A stretch of 64,000 nucleotides of DNA from positions 62,001 to 126,000 of the forward strand of contig NZ_SNUR01000001.1 in NCBI RefSeq assembly GCF_012027595.1, in the 5' to 3' direction. This DNA comes from Thermococcus sp. Bubb.Bath (GTDB lineage: Archaea; Methanobacteriota_B; Thermococci; Thermococcales; Thermococcaceae). The notes under the pieces were generated by a model that saw nothing but the letters and a program-made list of their open reading frames with translations, searched no databases and was not told the origin of the DNA. Positions 7,098-16,948 of this stretch are shown in pieces. The translations under genes were made by a program, and so were the position numbers. Position 1 is the stretch's first letter, and every line of letters starts with the position of its first letter.

Positions 7098-10000
7098 TCA
7101 GCTTCCCTCCCAGATAACGTACTCCTTCTGGGTTAGGAAGATGGGCTCGATCCTTTCCCTCCGTATCACTAAGTTGTTTCCGTACTTCTGCTTGAGTTCA
7201 TCGACGAACTTGGTGAACACATCCGCCGGAACGCTTGCGTGGGCCGTTATCTCATTGTCGCCGGCTTTGACGCTCAGGCTCTTGACCGGTATGTAGTCGA
7301 TGATGTCCTGGTGGGGTTCGAGGTAGAACTTGTCGCTGTAGATATCTCTCCCGTTGGGAGTGACATAGTAAACGATGCTCGCGCGGAGGGTGAGGTTGAC
7401 GTTATCATAGTCCTTCCTGAAAGCCGCCGTAAGGCTCATGTCCCCGCTCTTTCCGGGTGCAATCGGGAAGCTCGGGTTGACTTCTTTTCCGTTGACCTTA
7501 ACCGGACCATCGAGGACTCCAACCGGGCCCTCCTGAATGAGCACCATGCGGTAGCTGGTGGCGTTTGGAACGTTAATGTTGACGGTTATTGGGGTCTCGT
7601 TCAGGTGGTTTATGTAGAGGTTCCTGGCAAGGATCTCCTTGCTCACGAGGGTTCCGTTCTTGTAGGCCTCAAACACCAGGGTGGCGTTCTTAACGTCCCT
7701 TCCGAACGCGGATATGTAGATCTTGAAGGTGTGGTTGCCGAGGAGCGGGACGGTGGTGTTTCCTTCCCTTAGTTCGAGTTTTCCTTTGCCCATAAGGGAG
7801 TTGTATATCGGAATCCAGGTGCCGTTTGAGGCGGTTCCGCTGGTCAGCACATCCATTCTGTAAACTCCGAAGGGGGTGAACTTGTATGTGTTGAGGTCTC
7901 CGGTCGATTTGACGAGCTTGAAGTTGGCCCTGAGCTTGAGGGAGTCCGTTATGTTCAGTGGATCTATAGTGTTAAACGCGAGTTGCACGAAGTTGCTGAA
8001 GGCTATCTTGTCGTACGCCAGTATGCCCCATCCTCCTGGGTAGACATAGAGGACGTAGGGTATGGGCTGTGCACCTGGCATGTTGTGGTTTTTCTGGTTT
8101 AAGACACCGTTGTTCTGGAGGTTGATCACCATCTCCGGGATGTAGTTTCTCACCTCGGTGGAGGAGTACCTAACTTGGACGTAGTAGGTTTTCGTTTTGT
8201 TGTCGAACCCGATCATTGAACCGTATTGGGAGCCAACGAGCATGAACATAGAGGTGCTATGGTATTCACCGTACGTGATAGCCCCACCGAGGTAGCTTAT
8301 GGCGTTGAACTTGAATATGTCGCTCTGCCAGACGATGAGGTAGTTGAGCTCCCACGCCTCAAAATCGACCTCACCGGCGTTCCCGCTGTGCGAGAAGAAC
8401 TTTGCCAGGATGTACCTCCTGTCGTAGGCGTGTCCACCGTCGGTGGCACTCCTGCGGTGGCTGAGCAGGCTTGACTCAATCCAGTAGCCGTAGTCCCACC
8501 AGCTCGTGGCGCTGTCGAGCGGATTCGTGTTGTTCCTCATCCACAGGAGGGTGTTTTGCCAGCTGGAGGGAACGGCCTCGTTCTTGGCCTGGGCGTTTGC
8601 AAGTGTGTTCATGTCCTTGGCGCTGATGACCGGCAGCGGGAGGAACAGAAGGATTATCACCAGAGCGTAGAGGGCCTTCGTCCCGACGCTGTCCTTCATC
8701 TTCTCAATGATAACGATGAGTTCCCCAATGAGTAGACCCGCCAGGAGTATGACTGCGCCCGAAGCCTGGAAGCTGAACCTGACCGCCATCCAGAGGAGGT
8801 ATGTAGCGGCGCCGTAGTAAACCGCCAGGAACATCTCCTTGTATCCCGTGGCGTCTCCCTTGTAGTACTTCCAAAGCATTCTGAGGAGGAGTATGCTGAA
8901 GCCTATGATGGAGAGGATGTAAAGGCTTCCATCTTGCCCTACCCCATTAACGTAGTGAATGCTGAACGCGTTTTTAACGTCTGCCCAGTGGGTCTTGGCG
9001 AGCTCGGCGACGGTCTGGTAGAGGGGGTCAGACTGGTACGCGCCTCCCATGAACTTCTTCAAATCCGGACCGTAGTAGAAGTATGCGCCTATGAAACCCA
9101 GAACGGCAATGCCTATAACCGTGCCGAGCCTGTGAGTTTTGTCCGAGTAGTTGAGGCCGACTCTACCCCCGAAGAGCATCACAAGGTTGAGGACAAGGAG
9201 GGCAGCGTATACCTCAAGAGAGAACACCAGGAAATTCTTGTAGCTGATCAGGGGTACACTTGCCAGGTAGAGACCGCCCAAGAGGACGAACAGCATGGCG
9301 GAGTAGAATTCAACCGTGAAGCGTCTGAGCTCGCCTATCTTTCCGAAGGTGAAGAGGACTATCGAGTGGAAGGCCATGAAGAGCAGGAGGACACCGATAC
9401 CGAACTGGCTTCCACCCCAGCTTATCATGAAGAGCCAGCTGAAGACGACGAAGAGGGTACCCCAGGTGACCTTTAGGAGTCCATCCTTCTCCTTGAAGAG
9501 ATTTCTGTAGTCTACTTTGGTGTCGAGGTAATAGACCATTGAGAGTATCGCGAAGATGAAGAACATCAGGAACGGTGCCTCACCCCTCGCGTTTCCGGAG
9601 TAGGTCTTGGTGTAGTTTGCGTAGGAGAACGCCAGGAACAGCGCGGCCCAAAACCCTGTCCAGTCGGAGTGGAGCTTCCTTCCCAGTAGGTAGATTCCGA
9701 TGACGGTTATCGCGCCGACGAGGGGTGTCCATATCTTGAAGAAGTGGAGCTCCGAATAGCCAAGGTGACTGAATATCAGGTTGTAGACTTTAGCTGGGAT
9801 TACATAGATCCCTGCCATTCCTCCGATGTTAATGCCAGTGGGAGGATCCGCGAACTGAAAATAGCTTGGAATGCCGTGTTGAACGGCCTGTTTGAACATC
9901 TCGTAGTGGAAGAAAGTGTCAGGGTCGATGAAGTACTTGAGCTTCTCGCTCTTGGCCCTAATTAAATAGCCGTAGTAAGCTGCGATCAGGACTATAATAG

Positions 10001-10127
10001 CCAGGCCGTAGGTTTTTAGCTTTGGATACACCCCTGCCAGCTTCTTTATGCTCTCAGACTCCTGGCGGGCCTTTTTCTTTTCAAACTTTTCCTTCTTTCG
10101 TTTTTTCTTGACGTCTGTCTTGACCAT
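7098..10127 (-). CDS. aglB: Oligosaccharyltransferase AglB (STT3 family)
   Basis: A 1009-residue membrane enzyme that transfers the lipid-linked glycan to Asn-X-Ser/Thr on the outer face of the membrane. A Lys-rich cytoplasmic head (about 35 residues) is followed by about 13 membrane segments and a large outer domain. The signature WWDYG is at 543-547, followed by ATDGGHAYDRRYILAKFF. The C-terminal third is beta-rich, as in Pyrococcus AglB-L. ATG 10127 follows GGGGGTG; an ATG seven codons upstream lacks a ribosome binding site. It starts 13 nt after glmS on the same strand. Many sequon-rich surface proteins in the window are likely substrates. Confidence 0.95.
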   Translation of the reverse strand: MVKTDVKKKRKKEKFEKKKARQESESIKKLAGVYPKLKTYGLAIIVLIAAYYGYLIRAKSEKLKYFIDPDTFFHYEMFKQAVQHGIPSYFQFADPPTGINIGGMAGIYVIPAKVYNLIFSHLGYSELHFFKIWTPLVGAITVIGIYLLGRKLHSDWTGFWAALFLAFSYANYTKTYSGNARGEAPFLMFFIFAILSMVYYLDTKVDYRNLFKEKDGLLKVTWGTLFVVFSWLFMISWGGSQFGIGVLLLFMAFHSIVLFTFGKIGELRRFTVEFYSAMLFVLLGGLYLASVPLISYKNFLVFSLEVYAALLVLNLVMLFGGRVGLNYSDKTHRLGTVIGIAVLGFIGAYFYYGPDLKKFMGGAYQSDPLYQTVAELAKTHWADVKNAFSIHYVNGVGQDGSLYILSIIGFSILLLRMLWKYYKGDATGYKEMFLAVYYGAATYLLWMAVRFSFQASGAVILLAGLLIGELIVIIEKMKDSVGTKALYALVIILLFLPLPVISAKDMNTLANAQAKNEAVPSSWQNTLLWMRNNTNPLDSATSWWDYGYWIESSLLSHRRSATDGGHAYDRRYILAKFFSHSGNAGEVDFEAWELNYLIVWQSDIFKFNAISYLGGAITYGEYHSTSMFMLVGSQYGSMIGFDNKTKTYYVQVRYSSTEVRNYIPEMVINLQNNGVLNQKNHNMPGAQPIPYVLYVYPGGWGILAYDKIAFSNFVQLAFNTIDPLNITDSLKLRANFKLVKSTGDLNTYKFTPFGVYRMDVLTSGTASNGTWIPIYNSLMGKGKLELREGNTTVPLLGNHTFKIYISAFGRDVKNATLVFEAYKNGTLVSKEILARNLYINHLNETPITVNINVPNATSYRMVLIQEGPVGVLDGPVKVNGKEVNPSFPIAPGKSGDMSLTAAFRKDYDNVNLTLRASIVYYVTPNGRDIYSDKFYLEPHQDIIDYIPVKSLSVKAGDNEITAHASVPADVFTKFVDELKQKYGNNLVIRRERIEPIFLTQKEYVIWEGS

Positions 10128-10140
10128 AACCACACCCCCT

Positions 10141-11949
10141 TCATTCAACGGTAACGGATTTAGCCAGGTTCCTCGGCTTGTCGGGGTCGTTGCCCCTCAT
10201 TACAGCCAGATGATACGCGAGGAGTTGGAGCGGGACAACATAGACTATCGGGCTGAGGAGCTCGTCAACTTCGGGCATCTCGATAAAAACATCTGAAACT
10301 TTGGCCATATCCTCCCTGTCTGAGAGGGATATCATCCTAGCCCCCCTTGCCCTGGCCTCCTCGATGTTGCTTATCATTTTATCGAATACTTTCCCGGTCG
10401 GATTTATTGCTACAACCGGGACGCCGTCCTCCAGAAGGGCAAGCGGGCCATGTTTGAGCTCTCCCGCGCTGAGGCCCTCCGCATGGATGTAGCTTATCTC
10501 CTTGAGTTTGAGGGCCCCTTCGAGGGCCGTTGGAACCCCTATTCCCCTTCCGATGTAGAAGAAGTCCCTCCTGTCCTTCAGGGACTCGGCGAGCTCCCTC
10601 AGGGGCTCATCGTGCTTTAGAGCAAGTTCAACCATCTCCGGAACCTTCGCAAGCTGGCCTTCGAGTTTCTCCAGATAGCCTTCGTCAGCCGTTTTGAGAA
10701 CTTTTGCAAGCTCTATCGCGAGCATCGTGAGGACTGTGAGCTGGGTCGTGTATGTCTTCGTTGCCGCGACGCCGATTTCAGGACCGGCGTGGGTGTAGAG
10801 TGTCAGGTCGGCTATTCTCGTGGCCATGCTGCCAACAACGTTGACGATGGCGAGAACTTTGGCGCCCCTGCTCTTCGCCAGTTTTATGGCAGCCAGCGTG
10901 TCGGCAGTCTCCCCGCTCTGGGTAATCGCTATTATGAGGGTTCTGTCGTCCACGAGGTCTCCGAACTCGTATCTAAACTCGCTCGCCTCCTCCACTATCG
11001 GTATCTTTCTCGCTAGGCGCTGGAGAAGGTACTTTCCGGCGAGGGCCGCGTGATACGAGGTTCCCATCGCGACGAAGATCACCCTGTCGTAGCTTGCTAT
11101 CTCCTCCGCAACGCTTCGTATGGCCTCCCTATTTCCGTGAATAGCGTCCTTGATGGCCCTCGGTTGTTCGTAAATCTCCTTCAGCATGAAGTGGGGATAG
11201 CCGGCCTTTTTGGCCATATCGAGAGTCCAGCTTATCTCATGGACGGGTTTTTCGACGACTTCGCCGGTGTCGAGCCTCTTTACAACGTATGAGTCTTTGG
11301 TCAAGATTGCATATTCACCATCGTCGAGGAAAACTACCCTATTTGTGTACTCCAGAAAAGCGGGAACATCGCTCGCCGCGAAGGTCTCCCCATTCCCAAT
11401 TCCGAGTACAAGGGGGCTCTCTTTTCTGACGACGTACAACCTATCCGGTTCATCCGCGTAGATTATCACCAGGGCAAAGGAACCCTTGAGCCTTCTGAGG
11501 GCTTTTCTCAGGGCTTCCTCAAAGTTCTCAGAAGACTTGAGCTCCTCCTCGATTAGGTGGGCTATGACCTCCGTGTCAGTATCGCTTTTGAAGGTGTGAC
11601 CCTTTCCAATGAGCTCCTCCTTGAGCTCGGAGAAGTTCTCTATGATGCCGTTGTGGGCGAGAACAATCCTTCCCGTGCAGTCCGTCTGGGGGTGGGCATT
11701 GATGTCGTTTGGAACGCCGTGGGTGGCCCAGCGGGTGTGGCCGACGCCCCTGTTGCCCTTCATCTCCAGGAAACCGAGCTTCTTGGTGAGCTCGTCTATC
11801 CTGCCGGCGCCCTTTCTGATTTCCAGCTTTTCCCCATCGCCCGTAACGATTCCGGCTGAATCATACCCTCTGTATTCCAGCCGTTTGAGGCCCTTTACGA
11901 TAACGTCGCACGCTTTTCTGTCACCGATGTATCCTATTATTCCACACAA
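10141..11949 (-). CDS. glmS: Glutamine--fructose-6-phosphate aminotransferase (isomerizing)
   Basis: A 602-residue enzyme making glucosamine-6-phosphate, the first committed step to UDP-GlcNAc. The N-terminal class II glutaminase needs cysteine at position 2. This fixes the start at TTG 11949 (TTG TGT GGA, product [10 protein letters not shown]), with GGTGGT four bases upstream; an upstream in-frame start would bury the nucleophile. Two SIS sugar-binding domains follow ([23 protein letters not shown], and [18 protein letters not shown]), and the C-terminus ends [12 protein letters not shown] as in the family. It is 13 nt upstream of aglB and probably co-transcribed. Confidence 0.95.
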   Translation of the reverse strand: MCGIIGYIGDRKACDVIVKGLKRLEYRGYDSAGIVTGDGEKLEIRKGAGRIDELTKKLGFLEMKGNRGVGHTRWATHGVPNDINAHPQTDCTGRIVLAHNGIIENFSELKEELIGKGHTFKSDTDTEVIAHLIEEELKSSENFEEALRKALRRLKGSFALVIIYADEPDRLYVVRKESPLVLGIGNGETFAASDVPAFLEYTNRVVFLDDGEYAILTKDSYVVKRLDTGEVVEKPVHEISWTLDMAKKAGYPHFMLKEIYEQPRAIKDAIHGNREAIRSVAEEIASYDRVIFVAMGTSYHAALAGKYLLQRLARKIPIVEEASEFRYEFGDLVDDRTLIIAITQSGETADTLAAIKLAKSRGAKVLAIVNVVGSMATRIADLTLYTHAGPEIGVAATKTYTTQLTVLTMLAIELAKVLKTADEGYLEKLEGQLAKVPEMVELALKHDEPLRELAESLKDRRDFFYIGRGIGVPTALEGALKLKEISYIHAEGLSAGELKHGPLALLEDGVPVVAINPTGKVFDKMISNIEEARARGARMISLSDREDMAKVSDVFIEMPEVDELLSPIVYVVPLQLLAYHLAVMRGNDPDKPRNLAKSVTVE

Positions 11950-12011
11950 CCCTACCACCTTGCCACGCTTTTACGCCTGGGATACCTAAACTCCCTCCGT
12001 TAAAAGAGTTT

Positions 12012-13916
12012 CTACGACCGGTGCCTCCACAACAGTGGGGCGAGTGCTAAGGCCACGATGAGTGCCGGTCCACATATCCCTCCACCACCCTTCTTTGATG
12101 TGCTCGTTGGAGAGTTCCCCGTTTCGGTTGTTGTGGGCGTGGATGTAGTGGAGTGCGTTGTTTGAGAGACTGACTCCCCCGTGCTCGTCGTTGCGGTGGT
12201 TGTGGTTGAGCTCGTCTTTGTTCCTGTTTGCTGCAGCTTGGCCTTAATCTCGATGCTTCCATTTTTAGGGAGGTACACTTCGGTGGAGTACTCTATGTAG
12301 CCCCCCTTAGTAACCCTGATCGAGTACTTCCCCGGTGTGAGGGTTAGGTTGAGGGGTGTGATTCCCATTAGCGTCCCATTTATGTAGACAGCCGCACCCT
12401 CCGGAGTCGAGTCTATGAGGAGCTTCCCCTTCTGCTCTGGCTTCTTGGAGAGCTTTATCGTGAGCACGTTCTCCCAGCCGGGCACAACGTTTATGGTGCT
12501 CACGTAGTCAAAGTAGCCGCTCCTCTTTACCACGAGTTCGTGCTCCCCCGGGCACAGAGAGAGGTGCACCTTGCTAAACGCAGGGCTTGTATAGTTCCCG
12601 TCGACGTATACGCTTCCGGGATAGCCCTCTGAGACAGGGGGGGATATTTTGAGGATAACCGGAACGGTTAAGCAAACGTTCTTGGGCAGGGGGTTCAGGG
12701 GCTTGGCTTTTATGGGTGTAAACTCGGTGGAGAGCGTGGTATTGGAAACTTCGACCTTGTTAGTCGGCTTAAATACTGCCGGTTCGTTTGGTTTTCCTCC
12801 ATCGATGACAGCTCCGTTCAGCGGGAGGCTCATGAGGATGCCATCGCTTCCCCTGAAACTGTTGAACTTCACTGTGGTTCCCGCGACGAGGAGCTTCCCG
12901 TAATCACCGCTGACGCTGGACGGAATTCCCTGGCTGTAAAGGGCACTCCTGGACACCTCGCCGCTGGCGTCAGTTTCAAAAACCCACGTTTCCGCCGCTG
13001 TGGAGTTGTACGAGGATGCGACAATGAAAATGCCGCCGTTTGATGAGGCCACGCCAACGGCTTCGTCGTTGTTGGGGGTCGAGTAGACGTTGACCCACTT
13101 TAGATTTCCGCTGGGGTCTGTTTGCATCACCCAAACGTTCCCGTCAATGGTCGAACCGCTCACGATGAGCCCGTTTTCGTCTTCATCAATCCCGCTAACG
13201 TCCCCGAAAAGAACTCCTTTGTATACCTTTGCCCATGAGACCAAGCCGTTGCTCCTCAGCTTCGTTAAGATTAGGTCGCTTTCCCTTACGTATGCGAGCA
13301 GAATTTCTCCGTCGGGACGGACTTTCGCCGCGTGAAAAATCCCAGTGGCTCCACAGTTCAGCTTCTTTGACCAGATAACGTTGCCGTAGGGGTTTAGTTT
13401 AAGTATGATTATCTCCTGAATGTTCGGACTGAAGCCCGTTACTACGATGTTTCCATTGTCGTCTTCTCCTAAACTCCGCAGCATGCTCATGTCCCCTACG
13501 TCGTACTGGTATGACCACTGGACTGTACCATTTTCGTCGAGCTTCATTACGAAGAGCTCTCTGGTGTCACTCTCCTCTATGGTTCCCCCTGCGATTATAC
13601 TCCCATCCTTGCCTACCGCGAGGGCGCTTATCTTTCCCCTGTACACAGTTCTGTTGAACTTGTAAACCCTAGACCAGATGATGTTTCCATATCTATCCAC
13701 CCTCACCAGCCATGGAAGAGGGATTCCCAGGTAAGAGCTCTGGCCCCCAAGGATTATGTCCCCGTTTGGGGCCACTGCAACCGCGGAAAAGGAGTCCGCT
13801 TTCTCGGTGCCGTATACGTGGACTCCGTACTCCGATACGACCAGGCCGCTGGCCCAGGGTTCCCCGATTATCATCCCCGCAAGAACAATGAGTGCAACGG
13901 CTTTGATCAACCTCAT
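12012..13916 (-). CDS. Surface beta-propeller protein with PEGA repeats and CGP-CTERM tail
   Basis: A 634-residue exported protein. After a signal peptide ending near WASG, residues 30-350 hold repeated delayed-propeller strands (for example VAVAPNGDIILGGQS and VRVDRYGNIIWSRVY). Two PEGA-like carbohydrate-type domains follow: GSVYVDGNYTSP...GEHELVVKRSGYFDY, and STPEGAAVYINGTLMGITPLNLTLTPG. A Thr/Ser-rich linker of about 45 residues precedes CGPALIVALALAPLLWRHR, the CGP-CTERM sorting signal found in Thermococcaceae. It is probably processed and lipid-anchored on the S-layer side. ATG 13916 follows GGTGGAAAG. Its ligand is unknown. Confidence 0.85.
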   Translation of the reverse strand: MRLIKAVALIVLAGMIIGEPWASGLVVSEYGVHVYGTEKADSFSAVAVAPNGDIILGGQSSYLGIPLPWLVRVDRYGNIIWSRVYKFNRTVYRGKISALAVGKDGSIIAGGTIEESDTRELFVMKLDENGTVQWSYQYDVGDMSMLRSLGEDDNGNIVVTGFSPNIQEIIILKLNPYGNVIWSKKLNCGATGIFHAAKVRPDGEILLAYVRESDLILTKLRSNGLVSWAKVYKGVLFGDVSGIDEDENGLIVSGSTIDGNVWVMQTDPSGNLKWVNVYSTPNNDEAVGVASSNGGIFIVASSYNSTAAETWVFETDASGEVSRSALYSQGIPSSVSGDYGKLLVAGTTVKFNSFRGSDGILMSLPLNGAVIDGGKPNEPAVFKPTNKVEVSNTTLSTEFTPIKAKPLNPLPKNVCLTVPVILKISPPVSEGYPGSVYVDGNYTSPAFSKVHLSLCPGEHELVVKRSGYFDYVSTINVVPGWENVLTIKLSKKPEQKGKLLIDSTPEGAAVYINGTLMGITPLNLTLTPGKYSIRVTKGGYIEYSTEVYLPKNGSIEIKAKLQQTGTKTSSTTTTATTSTGESVSQTTHSTTSTPTTTETGNSPTSTSKKGGGGICGPALIVALALAPLLWRHRS

Positions 13917-14031
13917 CTTTCCACCCGGCGAATCTGCGTGCCATAGAACTTAAGTGTTGCGCCGAAAGTTTTAAATACTAAAAGTTATTAAATTAATGTC
14001 GAGAACAGGGCAAGCAGGGGAGGTGATGAGC

Positions 14032-14493
14032 ATGGCGGAGATGATTATTCCGTATCCACAGCTCCAGAAGATCCTTGAGAGGACCTGCGAGCTCGCGGTA
14101 ATCAAGCCCCGCGCCGAGGAAATGATGGAGATCGTTGAGAAGGAGCTCGCTGACCTCTTTGAAGTCGCCTACGAGAACGCGAAGGCTGAGAACTCTGACA
14201 CGATAAAACTCCGTCACATCCCGATAACCAAGGGCTTCAGGAGCTCCATGAACCTCTTCAGGGCGGTTATAGAGGATGAAAACGTCCAGATGGAACCGAT
14301 CAGGAAGTACCTTCTCAAGGAGATACCCGGGGACAAGCCGCTTGAGGAGGACGTTGTAAACGAGCTTCCCATCATAGCGGGAACTCTCTTCGTGCTCGTT
14401 GGAAGGGTCATCAAGGCCCTCCACCCGGAGATAAAGAACGTCTATCCCGAACACATCGAGGAAGCCGGGAAGGTGCTGGATTACACGCTGTGA
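14032..14493 (+). CDS. DUF1931 histone-fold protein
   Basis: A 153-residue helical protein of the DUF1931 family, whose known structures show histone-fold pairs within one chain. [41 protein letters not shown] resembles a histone-fold helix-loop-helix with the D..I...HI pattern. [22 protein letters not shown] is a family hallmark. ATG 14032 follows GGAGGTGATGAGC; an upstream in-frame ATG (13996) has no ribosome binding site. A TATA-like TTTTAAATAC lies near 13969. DNA binding has been suggested for the fold, but the function is not established. Confidence 0.8.
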   Translation: MAEMIIPYPQLQKILERTCELAVIKPRAEEMMEIVEKELADLFEVAYENAKAENSDTIKLRHIPITKGFRSSMNLFRAVIEDENVQMEPIRKYLLKEIPGDKPLEEDVVNELPIIAGTLFVLVGRVIKALHPEIKNVYPEHIEEAGKVLDYTL

Positions 14494-14520
14494 GGGGATT
14501 TCAATATATTTCAGCTCCTT

Positions 14521-15714
14521 TCAATTCTTCAGAGAGATCTTTTTTTCCCTCTTCGCTATTCTCTCGACTGAAAATCCGAGGATAACAGTAATGGTTCCAA
14601 TGAGGATTGAACTCCCTTCTATGTAAAGTCTCTTTGCAAGAATTGAAGTGGCAATAACGGGATATATCATAACCAAAACAGTAACCACTAGAAACCTCGT
14701 CTTTACCCGCGGGATTTTGCCCTTCTTTTCTATTTCCCCCACGGATTTTTCTATTGCACGGATGAAGAGGAGCTCAAAGAGGACGATAAAGACAAGAAGC
14801 CCAAAGGCCATCGCCGAACTTCTTTCGAGGTATGACACCGCGAGCGCAGTAGCAACTGCTAAGGCCACAAAGGTTAAGGCGAGGTTTCCCAACAGTTTTG
14901 TAGTCTTTTCGGGCTTTTTGGGCGTTGTCCTGTTAACGAGCGACGTCCAGATGGAGAGGAGCATCAAGGAGAGCAGTGCCAGGAGGAGAAGGCTCTGGGT
15001 GGGTGAGAGCGTGAAGAACACCGAGAAGTAGCTTATTATGTAGGAGTAGCCCAAGGCAAGACCCGCTCCAAGTATGGTGCCTTCGTCGTTCTTTCTCTTT
15101 CTCATAAGCCATATAAGCAAAGCTCCAACCAGCGTTATTATTGTCCACATAAAATATACGGAGAGCATGAGGAGAATGCTCGGCCAGTCTGGGGTTATCC
15201 TGCCCGTTCCCCCAACGTTTATTGAAAACCAGAGCGGAAGCCCTTTTGGGGCAGTGCGGTTTACCTCCCAGTCAATATTGGTTCTCCAGCGGAAGAACCC
15301 CAGCCTAACAATCCGGAGTGCATCGATAGGCCTTATTCCTCTCCTCTCAAAGTGCACCCGTATCTTTACGGGTTCTCCTGGGGCTATCCAGCCCCGGGGA
15401 TACTCTATTTCCTCCGGTGTAACCGATATAATTCCTTCCACATTGTTCCAGTATCCTGGGCTAGCTATGTTGAACACATGAAACTTGTCTTTTATGCTTG
15501 TATTCGCAGGGTTTGGAAACTCAATAATGCAGGTTCCCTCCAAGACTGTCTGGAGTCCACCAATATCACTCCATCCTCCTTTAATGGTGAAATTCCCACA
15601 AACGGCTGTGGTGTTTATTCTGTAGTCCATTCTATGGTTGGCACTAACCGGGTGGTAGAACAGGACTCCGGAGATGATGAGCAAAGCTGGGAGCAACAAC
15701 ATCCCGCGCTTCAT
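14521..15714 (-). CDS. Membrane protein with N-terminal extracellular domain, unknown function
   Basis: A 397-residue protein I do not recognise. A signal peptide (MLLLPALLIISGVLFYHPVSA) is followed by an extracellular beta-rich domain of about 170 residues with several sequons (INTT, GNFT, NRTA) and two cysteines. About six membrane segments form the C-terminal half, ending in a basic tail KREKKISLKN. The extracellular part WIAPGEPVKIRVHFE recalls immunoglobulin-like or NPCBM-type archaeal ectodomains, but this is weak. ATG 15714 follows GGATGTGA. It is divergent from the next two membrane genes, which share its architecture. Confidence 0.65.
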   Translation of the reverse strand: MKRGMLLLPALLIISGVLFYHPVSANHRMDYRINTTAVCGNFTIKGGWSDIGGLQTVLEGTCIIEFPNPANTSIKDKFHVFNIASPGYWNNVEGIISVTPEEIEYPRGWIAPGEPVKIRVHFERRGIRPIDALRIVRLGFFRWRTNIDWEVNRTAPKGLPLWFSINVGGTGRITPDWPSILLMLSVYFMWTIITLVGALLIWLMRKRKNDEGTILGAGLALGYSYIISYFSVFFTLSPTQSLLLLALLSLMLLSIWTSLVNRTTPKKPEKTTKLLGNLALTFVALAVATALAVSYLERSSAMAFGLLVFIVLFELLFIRAIEKSVGEIEKKGKIPRVKTRFLVVTVLVMIYPVIATSILAKRLYIEGSSILIGTITVILGFSVERIAKREKKISLKN

Positions 15715-15817
15715 TCACATCCGCAGAAAAATCATCAAGGGCTTTAAAAGTTTATCTATGGCTGTTAATTACGAAAAACTTTTAAGTTAGGTAAACACTG
15801 CTCTCTTGGGATTGATT

Positions 15818-16948
15818 GTGAGGCGGCTACTATTACTTGTCATCATTGGGATGTTCACGCTGCTCCCTTTAGCATCGGCACTCAGCATCAGCTGTCCGTC
15901 GAGCGTTCCCTACGGCCAGGATTTGGAATGTAAAATTAATGATGGGAACGACACCTACCAAATCACGGTGTTTGTAGACGGGGAACACCTTTACTCCCAG
16001 GAGTGGGTTCCGAGGATCAATCCCCTTTTCCCAATCCCCTTGGATTACACGCTCTCCCACCGGAGAGAGGCCCTCGGTCCGGCCGTGAGTGCCATGCCTG
16101 ACTGGGTGGTGGCTTCAAAGCCCATCAATCTGTCCATCACGCTAGTGAACTCTGAATCCAAGGAGAAGCACGTCTTTAATCAGCTCGTTACCGTTAATAT
16201 TCCGTCGAAAAAGATTCTGTGGGACGTAATCTGGGGGTTCCTTGCTCTTCTGCTCCTCTTATTTGACGGGTTCACCGGATATAACTCCGGAAGGGAGCTT
16301 GTGTCATCCATTGCAGCCTCCCTTCTTATGTTTGGAGGATTTCAGGTTATCCAGCTTGCAGTCCTCGTAGTTTACCTTGGTCTCTCCGCCGGCTGGAATG
16401 GGAGCTTTGGTGAAAGCGCACGGGAGTTCGCCACGAACCTGGTCGTGACCGGGAATTTAATTTCCCTCCTTCTTCTCGAAACGGCCTTTGCGCTTGGTTT
16501 GGTATTCAACAAGTACCCGAAGATCTCTTTCTACACAGGGATTGCATGGACCGCTGGAATCCCCCTGGCGGTGTACTTCTACTTTACTGACGAGTTCATT
16601 TGGGCATCTTTCCTCTCGTTCCTGCTCTTAATCCCTGTTTTGATAGCTATATGGTACTATTCGGAGTTCCCCTATTCAAAATGCAGAAAAGCCCTGCACC
16701 GCTTTGAGAATGCCTTTTTGCCAGTTAATTCCGCTCTGCTTGTGTTATTCTACGTTCTATATGTCTCAAAAACTCCCGCTGTAATCCAGCTGATCTTCTT
16801 GGCCACTGTGGGGCTTTTTGCGTACTCCAGTAAAAAGGCCTTTGAAAAGGTCGAGGAGGCTAAGAAACGGTTTGATGAGGACATAGCCAGGATTGGGGGC
16901 AGAATCGGGCCTGCTGGATCTGGTTCTACAGTGGGGGTGGAAGTTTGA
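15818..16948 (+). CDS. Membrane protein with short extracellular Cys domain, unknown function
   Basis: A 376-residue protein I do not recognise. A signal peptide (RRLLLLVIIGMFTLLPLASA) leads directly into LSISCPSSVPYGQDLECKI, a two-cysteine beta segment. After an ectodomain of about 130 residues there are about seven hydrophobic segments and a charged cytoplasmic tail (KKAFEKVEEAKKRFDEDIARIG). GTG 15818 follows GGGATTGATT; a TTG four codons earlier is less likely. The TGA overlaps the TTG of the next gene. ALS(I/V).CPS recurs after the signal peptide of that neighbour, so the two look like distant tandem paralogues. Confidence 0.65.
   Translation: MRRLLLLVIIGMFTLLPLASALSISCPSSVPYGQDLECKINDGNDTYQITVFVDGEHLYSQEWVPRINPLFPIPLDYTLSHRREALGPAVSAMPDWVVASKPINLSITLVNSESKEKHVFNQLVTVNIPSKKILWDVIWGFLALLLLLFDGFTGYNSGRELVSSIAASLLMFGGFQVIQLAVLVVYLGLSAGWNGSFGESAREFATNLVVTGNLISLLLLETAFALGLVFNKYPKISFYTGIAWTAGIPLAVYFYFTDEFIWASFLSFLLLIPVLIAIWYYSEFPYSKCRKALHRFENAFLPVNSALLVLFYVLYVSKTPAVIQLIFLATVGLFAYSSKKAFEKVEEAKKRFDEDIARIGGRIGPAGSGSTVGVEV

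Noticed and set aside
13996-14031. Upstream ATG for the DUF1931 gene
   Set aside because: The internal ATG 14032 has a full GGAGGTGAT ribosome binding site, while 13996 has none and lies where the transcript should begin.
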